Source of the DNA: Trichodesmium sp050015995
GTDB taxonomy: Bacteria > Cyanobacteriota > Cyanobacteriia > Cyanobacteriales > Microcoleaceae
Assembly: GCF_050015995.1 (NCBI RefSeq)
Contig: NZ_JBNHEP010000085.1
Location: forward strand, 62,001-126,000
Reading direction: 5' to 3'
DNA length: 64,000 nt
How positions within the stretch are numbered: position 1 is the stretch's first letter; every line of letters starts with the position of its first letter. Below, in pieces: positions 25,469-34,587 of the stretch. The notes under the pieces are model-generated. The model was not told where the DNA came from. It worked only from the letters and a program-made list of their open reading frames with translations, and ran no database searches. Made by a program: the position numbers and the translations under genes.

Positions 25469-26058
25469 GGGAAATTTGTTTACCCAAAATTCCCCTTGAA
25501 AAGATACTCTATTAAAAGAGAAAAACATTTTAATTATTACTAATTAATGAGACTTGATATAAAGTTAAAAGTCAAAATTCATAAGTTAAATTTGTAGCTT
25601 GATATTAATATATGTTTAACAAAAACGTAACTATTTAGGTGCTTTGGTTGACAAATTATCATGTATATGTATTTATCCCTTTCCAGAAACCGTTTAGGCT
25701 TATTTAGAGACTGGTTTTGAACGACTGAATATGCACAAAATAAATGATAATGGAACCCCTATACCTGAATGCTTACACAAAAACAAATCAACTGAATTAT
25801 AAAGTTTATAGGTAAAGTTATCTCCAATTAAATCGAAGATGACAAAGGGAAGCTCACAAACAAGGATAACTATACCTAAATTTATGAAGTTTCTTGTTTT
25901 TTAGGCTGACTAAAGTAAAGTCTTATGAAAAAATTCTACACTTAGGTGAAACTTCAATTATTAAGTAATTAATACAGGTGGAATTACCTTTTTTAATAAT
26001 TATCATTCCAGGAGCGTGTTATCTTCTTATGTTTACTTCTCCCTTACTCCCCTATCTG

Positions 26059-26211
26059 ACAAGGGTATGTTTTGAACAAAGAGGCGAGTAATCACTTTTA
26101 TTCAGTATAAAATATACAAAATAGCGTTCTTTTTTATACAATTAAATGGCGGAAAATTTCTCCCCACCCTTCCCACACCCAATGGCATAATTCTAAAAAA
26201 CATACCCTTGT
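26059..26211. mobile_element. MITE-like element with 15-bp perfect inverted ends
   Basis: ACAAGGGTATGTTTT and AAAACATACCCTTGT are perfect inverted repeats bounding about 153 bp with no coding capacity. No second copy was noticed in the window. Confidence 0.6.
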
Positions 26212-26364
26212 AAGCACTCCCCTACTCCCCCACTCCCCTACTCAACAAAATATAGAAAAGTTTTTGAGCAATGGTATAAGTTAGACGGGAATAATTTTAT
26301 GTTTAAAACCCGCCTTTAGAGTATTAATAATTCCAAGAAGTATTGAAATTGAAATAAATTCTTT

Positions 26365-27213
26365 CTAAACTTCTGTTCGCCTCAAAAATAATAGGAGTTC
26401 ATCTATAATATTTCCTGACCAATGTTCCTGGGGATAATGTGCTGCTTCTGGTAATTTAACTAACTTTCCATTCTGACAAATATTAGCTAAATTTTCAGCT
26501 TGACTAATATCTAACCAAGGATCTTTTATTCCCCAAATAATTAATGTTGGTTGCTGCCATCCTTTAAAGCCAGATTCAATTTCTGCCATTGATTTTTTTA
26601 AGTCTAAATTTTGCACAATTGCTAATATGGCTCTACCAGCAGCAGAACTTTTTAAATAAGGGCTACGATACACATCTAAATCTTCATCGGAAACTGTTAA
26701 ACGACTTCCTTTTTCTAAAGTTCTATCTACAAATAGAGGGTCTTGAGTCAGCATATCTCCAACAAAAGGTATCCCTAATTGTTGCATTTGCCAAGGTAAT
26801 TTTGCAGCAGTAGAAATAGGAGTATTTAAAATAGTTAAACGTTCAATTTTTTCTGGATTTCGTAACGCATATTGTAAACCTATCGAACCTAAAAATCCTT
26901 GCACAACTAGATAAAAACGTTCAATTTCTAGACTATTAATTAATTCTGCTAAAGCGTTAATAAAAGCTTCTGGTGTGTAGGGAAAATCTCTTTTATCTAG
27001 TTTAGGAGACAAACCACAACCTATCCAGTCAGGAGCGATCGCCCGATAACCTGCTTGAGCTAATTCAGGCATAATTACAGTCCAACTATGGCTTTGAGAA
27101 GGTAAGCCATGTAATAGTAAAACTGGTAATTTATCTGTTTCGTTATCTGGTTGAGCTTCTCGATAAAACCATTCTAGGGAATTGACTGTTATATTTTTTT
27201 TCTCAATTGACAC
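26365..27213 (-). CDS. Alpha/beta-hydrolase-fold protein lacking the usual nucleophile
   Basis: The 282-aa protein has the alpha/beta-hydrolase pattern: LLLHGLPSQSHSW for the oxyanion region, DWIGCGLSPK, IIWGIKDPWLD for the acid, and PEAAHYPQEHWS for the catalytic His. The nucleophile elbow, normally GxSxG or GHDWG, reads VVQGFLGS with Phe where Ser or Asp is expected. It resembles haloalkane-dehalogenase/epoxide-hydrolase relatives. It may bind a ligand or use another residue, so no reaction is claimed. The gene stands alone, 114 bp from the kinase gene, with both on the minus strand. Confidence 0.78.
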   Translation of the reverse strand: MSIEKKNITVNSLEWFYREAQPDNETDKLPVLLLHGLPSQSHSWTVIMPELAQAGYRAIAPDWIGCGLSPKLDKRDFPYTPEAFINALAELINSLEIERFYLVVQGFLGSIGLQYALRNPEKIERLTILNTPISTAAKLPWQMQQLGIPFVGDMLTQDPLFVDRTLEKGSRLTVSDEDLDVYRSPYLKSSAAGRAILAIVQNLDLKKSMAEIESGFKGWQQPTLIIWGIKDPWLDISQAENLANICQNGKLVKLPEAAHYPQEHWSGNIIDELLLFLRRTEV

Positions 27214-27327
27214 TTGTTTTCTGAATTTTTTGACTAATATACGAATTTTGGTGATTATATCATTTTATGGATAACAGGGGGCGGGGAATATAAATTTCCT
27301 GTTTACTTTTCCCTAATTCAATAATTT

Positions 27328-28713
27328 TTATTCTGTTTTTTTGAGACTTTCCTGAGTTTTTAATTCTTCCAGAAAATCTCTAATTTCACCAAATAACCAT
27401 TCATTTTCTTCTGATTCGAGAAAGCCACCAAACTTATAGTTTTTTACACCTTTTTCTGCATCTACAAACAAAGAGCAGCTTTTGATTATTCTATATTCTT
27501 TATCATCTAGCTCATAATAAATATCTCCATAATCAAGTTCAATTTTGTATATATCTGCTGTTTTTCCTCGATTTTTATGACTATATACCAAAAATTTCCA
27601 GTGAATAAAAAACTCATTTTTATCTATTTGGATTTGAATTTTGCTAAATAAAGACAAAAAATCATCCGTGAAGAAATATAAAATTACAAGAAAAAAACTT
27701 ACAATCAAAGACCTTGATATAAAGATAATAAATAGAACGATTATGATATAAACAAATAAGGGAAGGATATTGTCTTGAGAAGGTACAGAGGGAATATTAA
27801 TAATTAAGCTAGTAGGTGTTTTTTCCAACGTTACTCGACTTCCAACAGGTTTTGTATGAGAAGATTGTACTCCATAATAATCATCATAAACAATTTTTGA
27901 CTTATTACTAAGTAGATTCAAAGCTTCTCTTGCCGACTTAAATCTATCTTCCCACATCGGTTCTAATATTACTTCTAACCAATTAGCAAATTTAGGTGAA
28001 ATTTTTACACAAGAACGAACATCAATCTTCATTCTTTTTTGAGGTAGTTCATCTGGGAAACGATGAGTCAATAAATACAATAAAGTTCCGCCTAAACTAT
28101 ATAAATCTGAAGTACAATTAGCTTTTCCTTTTAACTGTTCGGGAGGCATATATCCAATAGTTCCCACAAAAGTTCTACTCAAAGAAATCGTATTTCTATA
28201 AATATCTTTAACTGCTCCAAAATCAACCAAAAAAACTTTTCCATCAGGTTGTAAAATAATATTTTCTGGTTTAATATCCCGATGAATTATTGGTGGATTT
28301 AATTGATGTAAATAACTGAGAATTTCTAAGACTTGAATTGCCACTTGTTTAACCTGTAATTCTGTGGGATGCCAACCTTGTTCCACCCAAGTTGCTAAAG
28401 AATTTCCCGACACTAATTCACGAATTAAATAAAACCGTCTATCTTTTTCTGTATCAATATAAAAATAATTCAAATATTTAGGAATTTGAGGATGATGCAA
28501 ATTAGCAATAACTTTAGCTTCCCTCTCAAAAAGTTCTAAGATTTTCCAGTCTTTTGCTTGTTGTAAAGAAACAACTTTAAGTGCAACTCGCTGATAATTT
28601 GTCAAGTCTTCTGCTTCATAAGTAATTCCCATTCCACCTTTTCCTAATGGTGTGACAATTCGATAACGTTGAGCAATAATATCATTAGGTTGGTGTAAAG
28701 TCATGTTTGCCAT
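27328..28713 (-). CDS. Serine/threonine protein kinase, membrane-anchored
   Basis: The 461-aa protein has a complete Hanks-type kinase domain in residues about 17-275. LGKGGMGITYEAED is the nucleotide loop, Lys46 lies in VALKVVS, HRDIKPENIIL is the catalytic loop, DFGAVKD binds metal, and GTIGYMPPEQ follows the activation loop. Two adjacent membrane helices at about 313-350 (FVYIIIVLFIIFISRSLIV onward) anchor it. A beta-rich C-terminal domain of about 100 residues of unknown type follows. The signal sensed is not evident. Confidence 0.88.
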   Translation of the reverse strand: MANMTLHQPNDIIAQRYRIVTPLGKGGMGITYEAEDLTNYQRVALKVVSLQQAKDWKILELFEREAKVIANLHHPQIPKYLNYFYIDTEKDRRFYLIRELVSGNSLATWVEQGWHPTELQVKQVAIQVLEILSYLHQLNPPIIHRDIKPENIILQPDGKVFLVDFGAVKDIYRNTISLSRTFVGTIGYMPPEQLKGKANCTSDLYSLGGTLLYLLTHRFPDELPQKRMKIDVRSCVKISPKFANWLEVILEPMWEDRFKSAREALNLLSNKSKIVYDDYYGVQSSHTKPVGSRVTLEKTPTSLIINIPSVPSQDNILPLFVYIIIVLFIIFISRSLIVSFFLVILYFFTDDFLSLFSKIQIQIDKNEFFIHWKFLVYSHKNRGKTADIYKIELDYGDIYYELDDKEYRIIKSCSLFVDAEKGVKNYKFGGFLESEENEWLFGEIRDFLEELKTQESLKKTE

Positions 28714-28912
28714 TTTTCTATTAAACCCTGGTTTTCCTAATTATAAACTGACAGTTATTTCTACAAATTTAATCAATTTGTTTACGGATAAATGAAAATT
28801 TATAACTATATTCAACCTTGACACAAAATTAATTGTATATTTATCAGCAGGGGTAGAATATAAGAATATTTGTGCTAAAATAAATCAAAAAAATATAATG
28901 GAATAATATCTA

Positions 28913-29447
28913 ATGGTTGCAGAAATTAAAACTGAAAAATCTTATTCTCCAGAAGAATACCTTTCCTTAGAAATTGACTCAGAAGAAAGACATGAATATA
29001 TTAATGGTGAAATTATTTCTCTGACAGGTGGTACTCCTAATCATAACAAAATTGCACTTAACCTCAGTGCTGCTCTTAATCTTGCTTTAAAACGTCAATC
29101 CTATGATGTTTTTATCACAGATCAACGACTTTGGATTCCTATAGAAAAAATCTATACCTATCCTGATGTAATGATAATTGAGGGTCAATTACAATTTCAG
29201 GAAGGAAAGCGAGATACTCTAACTAATCCTTTAATTTCCAACTTTTAAAGAATATATTTTAATCGACCAATATACTATGCAGGTTGAACAATTTACTAAA
29301 ACAGAATCCGGACAATGGTTATTATCTGAACATAAAGGAGAGGATAGTAAATTATCTCTAAAATTTATTGATTTTGAAATTATTTTAGCTGATTTGTATG
29401 ACAAAGTTAATTTTGATTTAGGAATGAGAATTTTATTATCTACATAA
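28913..29447 (+). pseudogene. Broken Uma2 family (DUF820) gene
   Basis: The first 111 codons are a normal Uma2 start (SYSPEEYLSLEID, RHEYINGEIISLTGG, YTYPDVMIIEG), ending early at 29248. A second frame then gives the family's C-terminal part (KEYILIDQYTMQVEQFTK to GMRILLST, stop 29445-29447). The part expected between them, with the EVLS..T metal-binding Glu and the RGDKF segment, is missing. An internal deletion with frameshift has removed the active centre. Confidence 0.75.
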
Positions 29448-29704
29448 GTTAAATTGCCTAAGTTCCATACCGTATGAGTTATGAAAAAAAGTTCTGTACT
29501 TTATTTAATTCTCATTCCTTATGAACCTAATGTCTTAGGTTTAGTTCCTCAACCTAACCTACTAAATACTGAACTTCTCTAGTATGAAATACACCTACAG
29601 CAGATTTCAAGTATGTGAAGTACAAATATTAACATTCAAACCTCTGTAGTGCGGACATCTTCCCTGCCAGTAGTGTACCTGATTGATATCATGTCCATTT
29701 GTAT

Positions 29705-29815
29705 TAGACATCTCCAAAAATAAAAAATTAAATCAATTATTCAGCAGAAACCGTCAATTATTTCCCCCTAATCCCTAATCCCTAATCCCTACTCCCTCTT
29801 TTCAGGAGATGTCTA
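29705..29815. mobile_element. MITE-like element, TAGACATCTCC family
   Basis: Left end TAGACATCTCCAAAAA and right end TTTTCAGGAGATGTCTA are inverted. The interior has CCCTAAT/CCCTACT repeats (the reverse of GGGATTA/GGGAGTA). Confidence 0.65.
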
Positions 29816-30417
29816 TTGTTTGTGTAGGTGCTGGAGAAATATCCACCTCTCGTTTAAGTTTTTACCTTTCCTTTCTACAACATTCGCGTTCGCGAAGCGG
29901 AACGGAGTTCTATCACTGAGAGACAATACTTGTTAGTTGAATAAAAAGTCATATGTATAGGTAAAGAAAGCTATATAGTTAAACAGTATCATCATTTTTT
30001 GGGAAATGCAATGGCAAAACCTTCAAGCTCGCCAATTATTTTTACGAGCTTCACACAATGCAAAATTTAGTGCTAGCTAACATGGCGATATAACCGAACC
30101 AGGACTTACGCATGAGGTAGGAAAAACTAGGGTTTGAGATGGCTTCCCTGTCGGTCGCAATGACGAAAATACAATGAATCTTCTGATTCTAATCTTAAAA
30201 GTAAGGCAGTAGGAGATTAGGGGAGTATTTTTCAATCTTTTTCCTGTATTGCCTCTATTCCACGGAGACTCGTAACTAAAAAATTTAATCCCGGGCAAAA
30301 ATACCAAATGGCTTCTATAAATATCATAAGGAGCAAAGCTTTAGAAATGAAGTTAAACCTCCACTCCTGACGCTTTACTCCTCATAAGTCAATTTTTAAC
30401 CGAAAAATTCAGCCAAC
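29816..30417. other. Spacer downstream of petA
   Basis: Contains a CGTTCGCGAAGCGGAACGG repeat motif at about 29885 and a CAGGACTTACGCATGAG half-element at about 30102. No gene or RNA was recognised, and no clear terminator hairpin for petA. Confidence 0.4.
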
Positions 30418-31395
30418 CTAGAAATTCAATTCTGCAGCTTGAACTTTCTCCACTTGTTTCTTCTTCAAAACCAACATAATTTGAGCTAACATAACCAAGG
30501 CAAAAAATGCCATCAACCATTTAACTCGATTTGCATCTTGCAGTACAATTTCAGCGTCTGCTTGACCAAAGCCACCAACATTGGGGTCATTAGTAATAAC
30601 TTGACCTGCTTCAACAGTATCTCCTACACCAACCAAAAGTTCAGGACCTGGAGGAACTATATCTACCATAGTCTGACCATCAGCAGTTTCGATAGTGATT
30701 TGATTGCCAACATATTCTTCAAAAGTAATGTCAGTAATCTTACCAGTAGCAGCGGCATTGTAAACAGTATTATTACTCTTATTACCAGCAGGATAAACCT
30801 GACCACGACCTCGGTTGCCTCCAGCATGAACAGCATATTTACCAAAGTGGATAGATTTATCTGTTGCTGGATCTGGAGATAATAGAGGGAATACAACCTC
30901 TTGGTATTCATCCCCAGGCATTGGTCCGAATAGAAGAATATTTTCTTGGTTTTCAGAGTAAGGCATGAAGTAAAGGTCAGCAACTTCTTCTCGCCACTCT
31001 TCAGGTATTCTATCTTCCGGTGCTACTTTGAAGCCATCAGGTAACATCAATACAGCACCTACATTTAAGCCACCTTTACTACCATCTCCTAATACTTGTT
31101 CAACACTTGTGTCGTAAGGAATTTTGACAATGGCTTTAAATACTGTATCTGGTAGTACAGACTGAGGTACTTCTACTTCGGTAGGTTTTGCTCCAATATG
31201 ACAGTTAGCACAAGCAAGTCTGCCTGTAGCTTCTCTGGGAGTTGCTGGAGCAGTTTCTTGTGCCCAGAATGGATAGGCATTTGCTGCCGGGGAACTTGTG
31301 AGAAATAGTGATATGGAAGCGATCGCTACTAACATTGTCTTGGCGATCTGCTTAACAAAAGTACCCCATAAGGCTGATAAATTTATATTTGACAT
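30418..31395 (-). CDS. petA: Cytochrome f (apocytochrome f precursor)
   Basis: The 325-aa precursor has a signal peptide cleaved after ANA at residue 40, giving the mature start YPFWAQ, whose tyrosine is a haem ligand. CANCH at residues 62-66 binds c-type haem covalently. The large lumenal domain is followed by one C-terminal membrane helix (KWLMAFFALVMLAQIMLVLK) and a short stromal tail. Cytochrome f is the lumenal electron donor to plastocyanin or cytochrome c6 in the b6f complex. It lies 131 bp downstream of petC on the same strand, the usual petCA unit. Confidence 0.97.
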   Translation of the reverse strand: MSNINLSALWGTFVKQIAKTMLVAIASISLFLTSSPAANAYPFWAQETAPATPREATGRLACANCHIGAKPTEVEVPQSVLPDTVFKAIVKIPYDTSVEQVLGDGSKGGLNVGAVLMLPDGFKVAPEDRIPEEWREEVADLYFMPYSENQENILLFGPMPGDEYQEVVFPLLSPDPATDKSIHFGKYAVHAGGNRGRGQVYPAGNKSNNTVYNAAATGKITDITFEEYVGNQITIETADGQTMVDIVPPGPELLVGVGDTVEAGQVITNDPNVGGFGQADAEIVLQDANRVKWLMAFFALVMLAQIMLVLKKKQVEKVQAAELNF

Positions 31396-31526
31396 TACTT
31401 GTTATGTCTTCTCTCAAAAATCAAAAACTTCTACAAATTTAACGTTATACCACCATTAACCATCAGAGGTATAACGGATAGCAAGTGTCTGCTTCAATGA
31501 CTGATTGTTTACCAATCAAAAATTTC

Positions 31527-32066
31527 TTAAGCCCACCAAGGATCTTCCCCGGTACGGAAATCTGTTTCTTCCCATTGAGTGAATACCAGTTTATCATCAC
31601 TAACATTTGCATGAACTAATGCTAGAGATAGAGGTGCTGGCCCTCTGACTACTTTGCCTGTACTGTCATACTGAGAGCCATGACAGGGACAGATAAATTT
31701 ATTCTCACTACCGTTCCAAGGTACTACACACCCTAGATGAGTACATACTGCATTTAACCCATACTCAGCTAAGGTTTGGTCTCCCTCGATCACTACATAA
31801 GTAGGGTCTCCTTTAAAACCTTGAGCTAAAGTTCGTTCTCCAGGATTGTGACTAGCTAAAAAGTCACTGACTATAATATCGTTACCAAGGGCATCTTTAG
31901 CTGTTATTCCACCACCAGTTCCACCACTAGATGGAGGAATAAAGTAGTTAACGACTGGATACAGGGCTCCAAGGGCTACCCCTGTTACAGTCCCAAAAGT
32001 GAGAAGATTCATAAATTGGCGACGCCCCATATCGGGTACATCTGGTGTTCCTTCTGCTTGAGCCAT
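31527..32066 (-). CDS. petC: Rieske iron-sulfur protein of the cytochrome b6f complex
   Basis: The 179-aa protein has a twin-arginine-type N-terminus (GRRQFMNLLTFGTVTG) acting as export signal and membrane anchor. A glycine-rich hinge (SSGGTGGG) and the lumenal Rieske domain follow. CTHLGC and CPCHGS supply the two Cys and two His that hold the 2Fe-2S cluster. It passes electrons from plastoquinol to cytochrome f. petA follows directly, so the two are probably co-transcribed. Its Tat-dependent insertion links it to tatC, about 6 kb away. Confidence 0.97.
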   Translation of the reverse strand: MAQAEGTPDVPDMGRRQFMNLLTFGTVTGVALGALYPVVNYFIPPSSGGTGGGITAKDALGNDIIVSDFLASHNPGERTLAQGFKGDPTYVVIEGDQTLAEYGLNAVCTHLGCVVPWNGSENKFICPCHGSQYDSTGKVVRGPAPLSLALVHANVSDDKLVFTQWEETDFRTGEDPWWA

Positions 32067-32508
32067 GAATACGTTGGGTGTTCTTTGTTAATTTACGTTA
32101 ATTATGTGCAGACAAAAATATAATTGCTGTTAGCCTGCGACTACGGACAAATTGACAATCTTCTATTTAGATAGAACAATTCTGCCTTAAGGCCGTTTCC
32201 TGATTATTATTACATTGTTTTAACATTTACTCTTATTATTAAGAAATGTAAATATTCTACAGGCAAGTACCATATAGATTATTGAGTGTCTAATAAAAAA
32301 ATTAGACATTTTATCACAATTAAGCTGTTATATAAACTAAACTTAATAGAAAATTTTAGGTGTGGATATGATCAAGAAACCATCTAACAAGCTTCCCCTT
32401 TCAAGGGGATAAAAAGGAAATTTAGGATTTTTAAGCTTCCTAATTCAATAGAAGGTAATGTTAATGTTTGGGTAGCATGACCTAGGAAAGTTCTGACCTA
32501 GAAGCCTA
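32067..32508. other. petC upstream spacer
   Basis: Holds the petC promoter region, not resolvable by eye, and a CCCCTTTCAAGGGGATAAAA repeat unit found again near 33580 and, in reverse, near 36130 and 39235. No gene seen. Confidence 0.4.
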
Positions 32509-32549
32509 ACTGACAATTGATAACTGATAACTGATAATTGATAACTGAA
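32509..32549. repeat. TAACTGA/TAATTGA tandem repeat in a gene leader
   Basis: Tandem units of about 7-10 bases (GATAACTGATAACTGATAAT) run right up to the ATG of the DUF3067 gene. The same heptamer tract sits upstream of the genes at 45928 and (reverse strand) tatC at 39144. Confidence 0.65.
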
Positions 32550-32867
32550 ATGACAGGCGAGGAATTACACCAATTATTATTGGCAAAGTGGGGTAAGTCT
32601 TATGATATTCAACTACGACGGACAAAGGGCAAAATATTTGTGCAGGTGATGTGGAAGTATCTTGAACAGGTATCTTTCCCCATGACAGAAGCAGAATATT
32701 TTGCCCACTTAGAGGCCATAGCCACCTATATAAACGGTTTTGGTGGTGTAGAAACTGTCAAGAATTATATTGAAAATACAAAGGAAAGACCACGGTTAGG
32801 TAAGGCAGTTAGTATTCCTTTAGATTTAGGTGAGAGAGCATCAGAATGGATGGTAGAAGAATTTTGA
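32550..32867 (+). CDS. DUF3067 family protein
   Basis: The 105-aa protein begins MTGEELHQLLLAKWGKSYDI and continues with QVMWKYLEQVSFPMTEAEY, the pattern of DUF3067, found in cyanobacteria and plastids. A TTG four codons earlier could also start it, but the ATG at 32550 fits the family. No catalytic residues are known. Distribution suggests a role tied to photosynthetic organisms, which is inference. A short repeat forms its leader. Confidence 0.82.
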   Translation: MTGEELHQLLLAKWGKSYDIQLRRTKGKIFVQVMWKYLEQVSFPMTEAEYFAHLEAIATYINGFGGVETVKNYIENTKERPRLGKAVSIPLDLGERASEWMVEEF

Positions 32868-32888
32868 TGTAGCAGGAAAATCAAGACG

Positions 32889-33224
32889 CTATAAAATTCT
32901 TAAGCCTATTGGTACATCTCGATCTGGTTGTACTAGAGCAACTTCTCCATGCTCCATTACTACTCCTAGAACCAAAACTTCGGACATAAAGTTAGCTACT
33001 TGACGTGGAGGTAGATTTGTAACTGCTAAAATTAGTTTGCCCACTAAATCTTGGGGAATATACAGTTTTGTTAATCCAGCGCTAGATTTTTTCATCCCCA
33101 ATTCACCAAAATCTATCCAAAGTTTATAAGCTGGTTTTCTAGCTTGAGGAAATTCTTCTACGGTGATAATTTTTCCCACTCTTATTTCTATATCTTGAAA
33201 ATTATTATAAGTGATTTGACTCAT
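32889..33224 (-). CDS. csaA: CsaA-type tRNA-binding-domain protein
   Basis: The 111-aa protein is a stand-alone OB-fold tRNA-binding domain. IEIRVGKIITVEEFPQARKP, KKSSAGLTKLY and the C-terminal GLRIL match the CsaA family, in which the protein binds tRNA and has been linked to protein-export chaperoning. The length is exactly that of the family. It converges with the DUF3067 gene, with 21 bp between the stops. Confidence 0.86.
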   Translation of the reverse strand: MSQITYNNFQDIEIRVGKIITVEEFPQARKPAYKLWIDFGELGMKKSSAGLTKLYIPQDLVGKLILAVTNLPPRQVANFMSEVLVLGVVMEHGEVALVQPDRDVPIGLRIL

Positions 33225-33768
33225 TTTTTAATCTTCCCTGAGCAATATTGAATAGTATAAATTAGTTAAGTATTTTCAGTCTTGAATTGCCTATATCTCT
33301 AAATGATAAATAAGGAATAGTTGAAGCTATTTATTCAGATTAGACAAAAATTTGATAGTTGCAAAAAGAGTTTCATAATTAGCTCAAAGCAGACTATTTA
33401 TTTATATCTAAATATTGTGTCCGGATAATTAGTGATAGAACTCCGTTCTACTTATGCGTTGCATGTCGCGTTTAATGTCGCGAAGCATTTCATGTCGGCG
33501 ACAGCCGAAAAGCGAAAGCGAAACAAAAAACTTTGCCCTCCCCATTCTGCTTGACGGAAAAATTTGGGTCTCAAGCCTCCTCTTTTAAGGGGATAAAAAA
33601 AAGAATATTCCGTATTTCAAGCCTCCCTATTACAGGAGGTACTGATAACTATTAACTGATAACTGAAATGACTTTCTTTATCCCTCCTATTGCCTGTTAC
33701 CTATTGCCGTTTATGATCGCTATTAAACCAGATATGATATAAATATTTGCAATAAAAAAAGGATAGAG
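33225..33768. other. Repeat-rich spacer before the cNMP/MGS gene
   Basis: Contains AGAACTCCGTTCT, repeated ATGTCGCG/GCGAAGC units around 33460-33520, a GGGGATAAAAAAAAGAATATT unit, and a TAACTATTAACTGATAACTG tract. GATATGATATAAATATT near 33733-33749 could hold a promoter -10 box. No gene seen. Confidence 0.4.
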
Positions 33769-34578
33769 ATGATGAACGAGATAGTAAATGCTTTACTAAA
33801 ACTCAAAGTCTTTCGTGAATTTTACACAGAGGAAATTCAAGCATTCAGTAATTATATATCTCGCCACCAATTCTTAGCAGGACAAGTGCTAATGAAAAAA
33901 GGAGAAATAGGTACTTATCTAGGAATTATTCTCCAAGGGGAAGTCAATATTGTCGAAAATTCAGAAGTATTAGTAACTCGAACTGAAGGAGAATTATTAG
34001 GAGAAATAGCATTAATTCAGTCACAATCAAGAAGTGCTAATGTAGTTGCTGCTAGTAATGGGGAAGTAGCTGTAATTAGCTTTGATGATATTGAGAAAAT
34101 TAAGAATACTCATCCGAAAATTGCGATTAAATTAATCAGTGTTTTGACAAAATCAACTTGGCAAAAATTGCAAGAAAGTCAAACCAAAAATAAAAATAAT
34201 TATATAGTTATAATTGCCAACGAAAATGAATACTATCCGGTTATAGATTTTATTGTTAAATATCAAGATTTTTGGCAAAGTCATCCAATAGCAATTACCC
34301 CGAAATTAGCCCATATCTTATCGACAGAAATTAATATCAACATCAACATAGGCAAATATCTAGATTATCAAAGGTTGATTGGAACAGAAACAGCAGTTGG
34401 TTCGCTGATTATGTCAGGAAATGTATCAGCAGTTATCTATTTAAGAACACCCATATTAGCAGTGAAAAACCAACTGAATATAGAAGCATTTTTAATTTTG
34501 TGTGACGTTTATCAAGTACCTTTAGCAACAAACCTATCAACAGCAAAAGCTATTTTGTCTTACCTAGAAAAGGATTAG
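33769..34578 (+). CDS. Cyclic-nucleotide-binding domain fused to a methylglyoxal-synthase-like domain
   Basis: The 269-aa protein has two parts. Residues about 15-125 are a cNMP-binding fold. ILQGEVNIV and the phosphate cassette GELLGEIALIQSQSRSANVV keep the Glu and Arg used to hold a cyclic nucleotide. Residues about 143-265 align with methylglyoxal synthase: IVIIANENEYYPVIDFIVK, GSLIMSGNVSAVIYLRTP and LCDVYQVPLATNLSTA. The enzyme's catalytic signature (HD, GGDQQ, and the RDPL..PHDPD Asp/His set) is replaced by NE, GTETA and RTPI..KNQLN. So it is probably a binding domain, not an enzyme. There is no membrane segment. It sits 9 bp upstream of an MscS-cNMP channel gene, implying one operon. 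Confidence 0.82.
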   Translation: MMNEIVNALLKLKVFREFYTEEIQAFSNYISRHQFLAGQVLMKKGEIGTYLGIILQGEVNIVENSEVLVTRTEGELLGEIALIQSQSRSANVVAASNGEVAVISFDDIEKIKNTHPKIAIKLISVLTKSTWQKLQESQTKNKNNYIVIIANENEYYPVIDFIVKYQDFWQSHPIAITPKLAHILSTEINININIGKYLDYQRLIGTETAVGSLIMSGNVSAVIYLRTPILAVKNQLNIEAFLILCDVYQVPLATNLSTAKAILSYLEKD

Positions 34579-34587
34579 CTGAAACCT

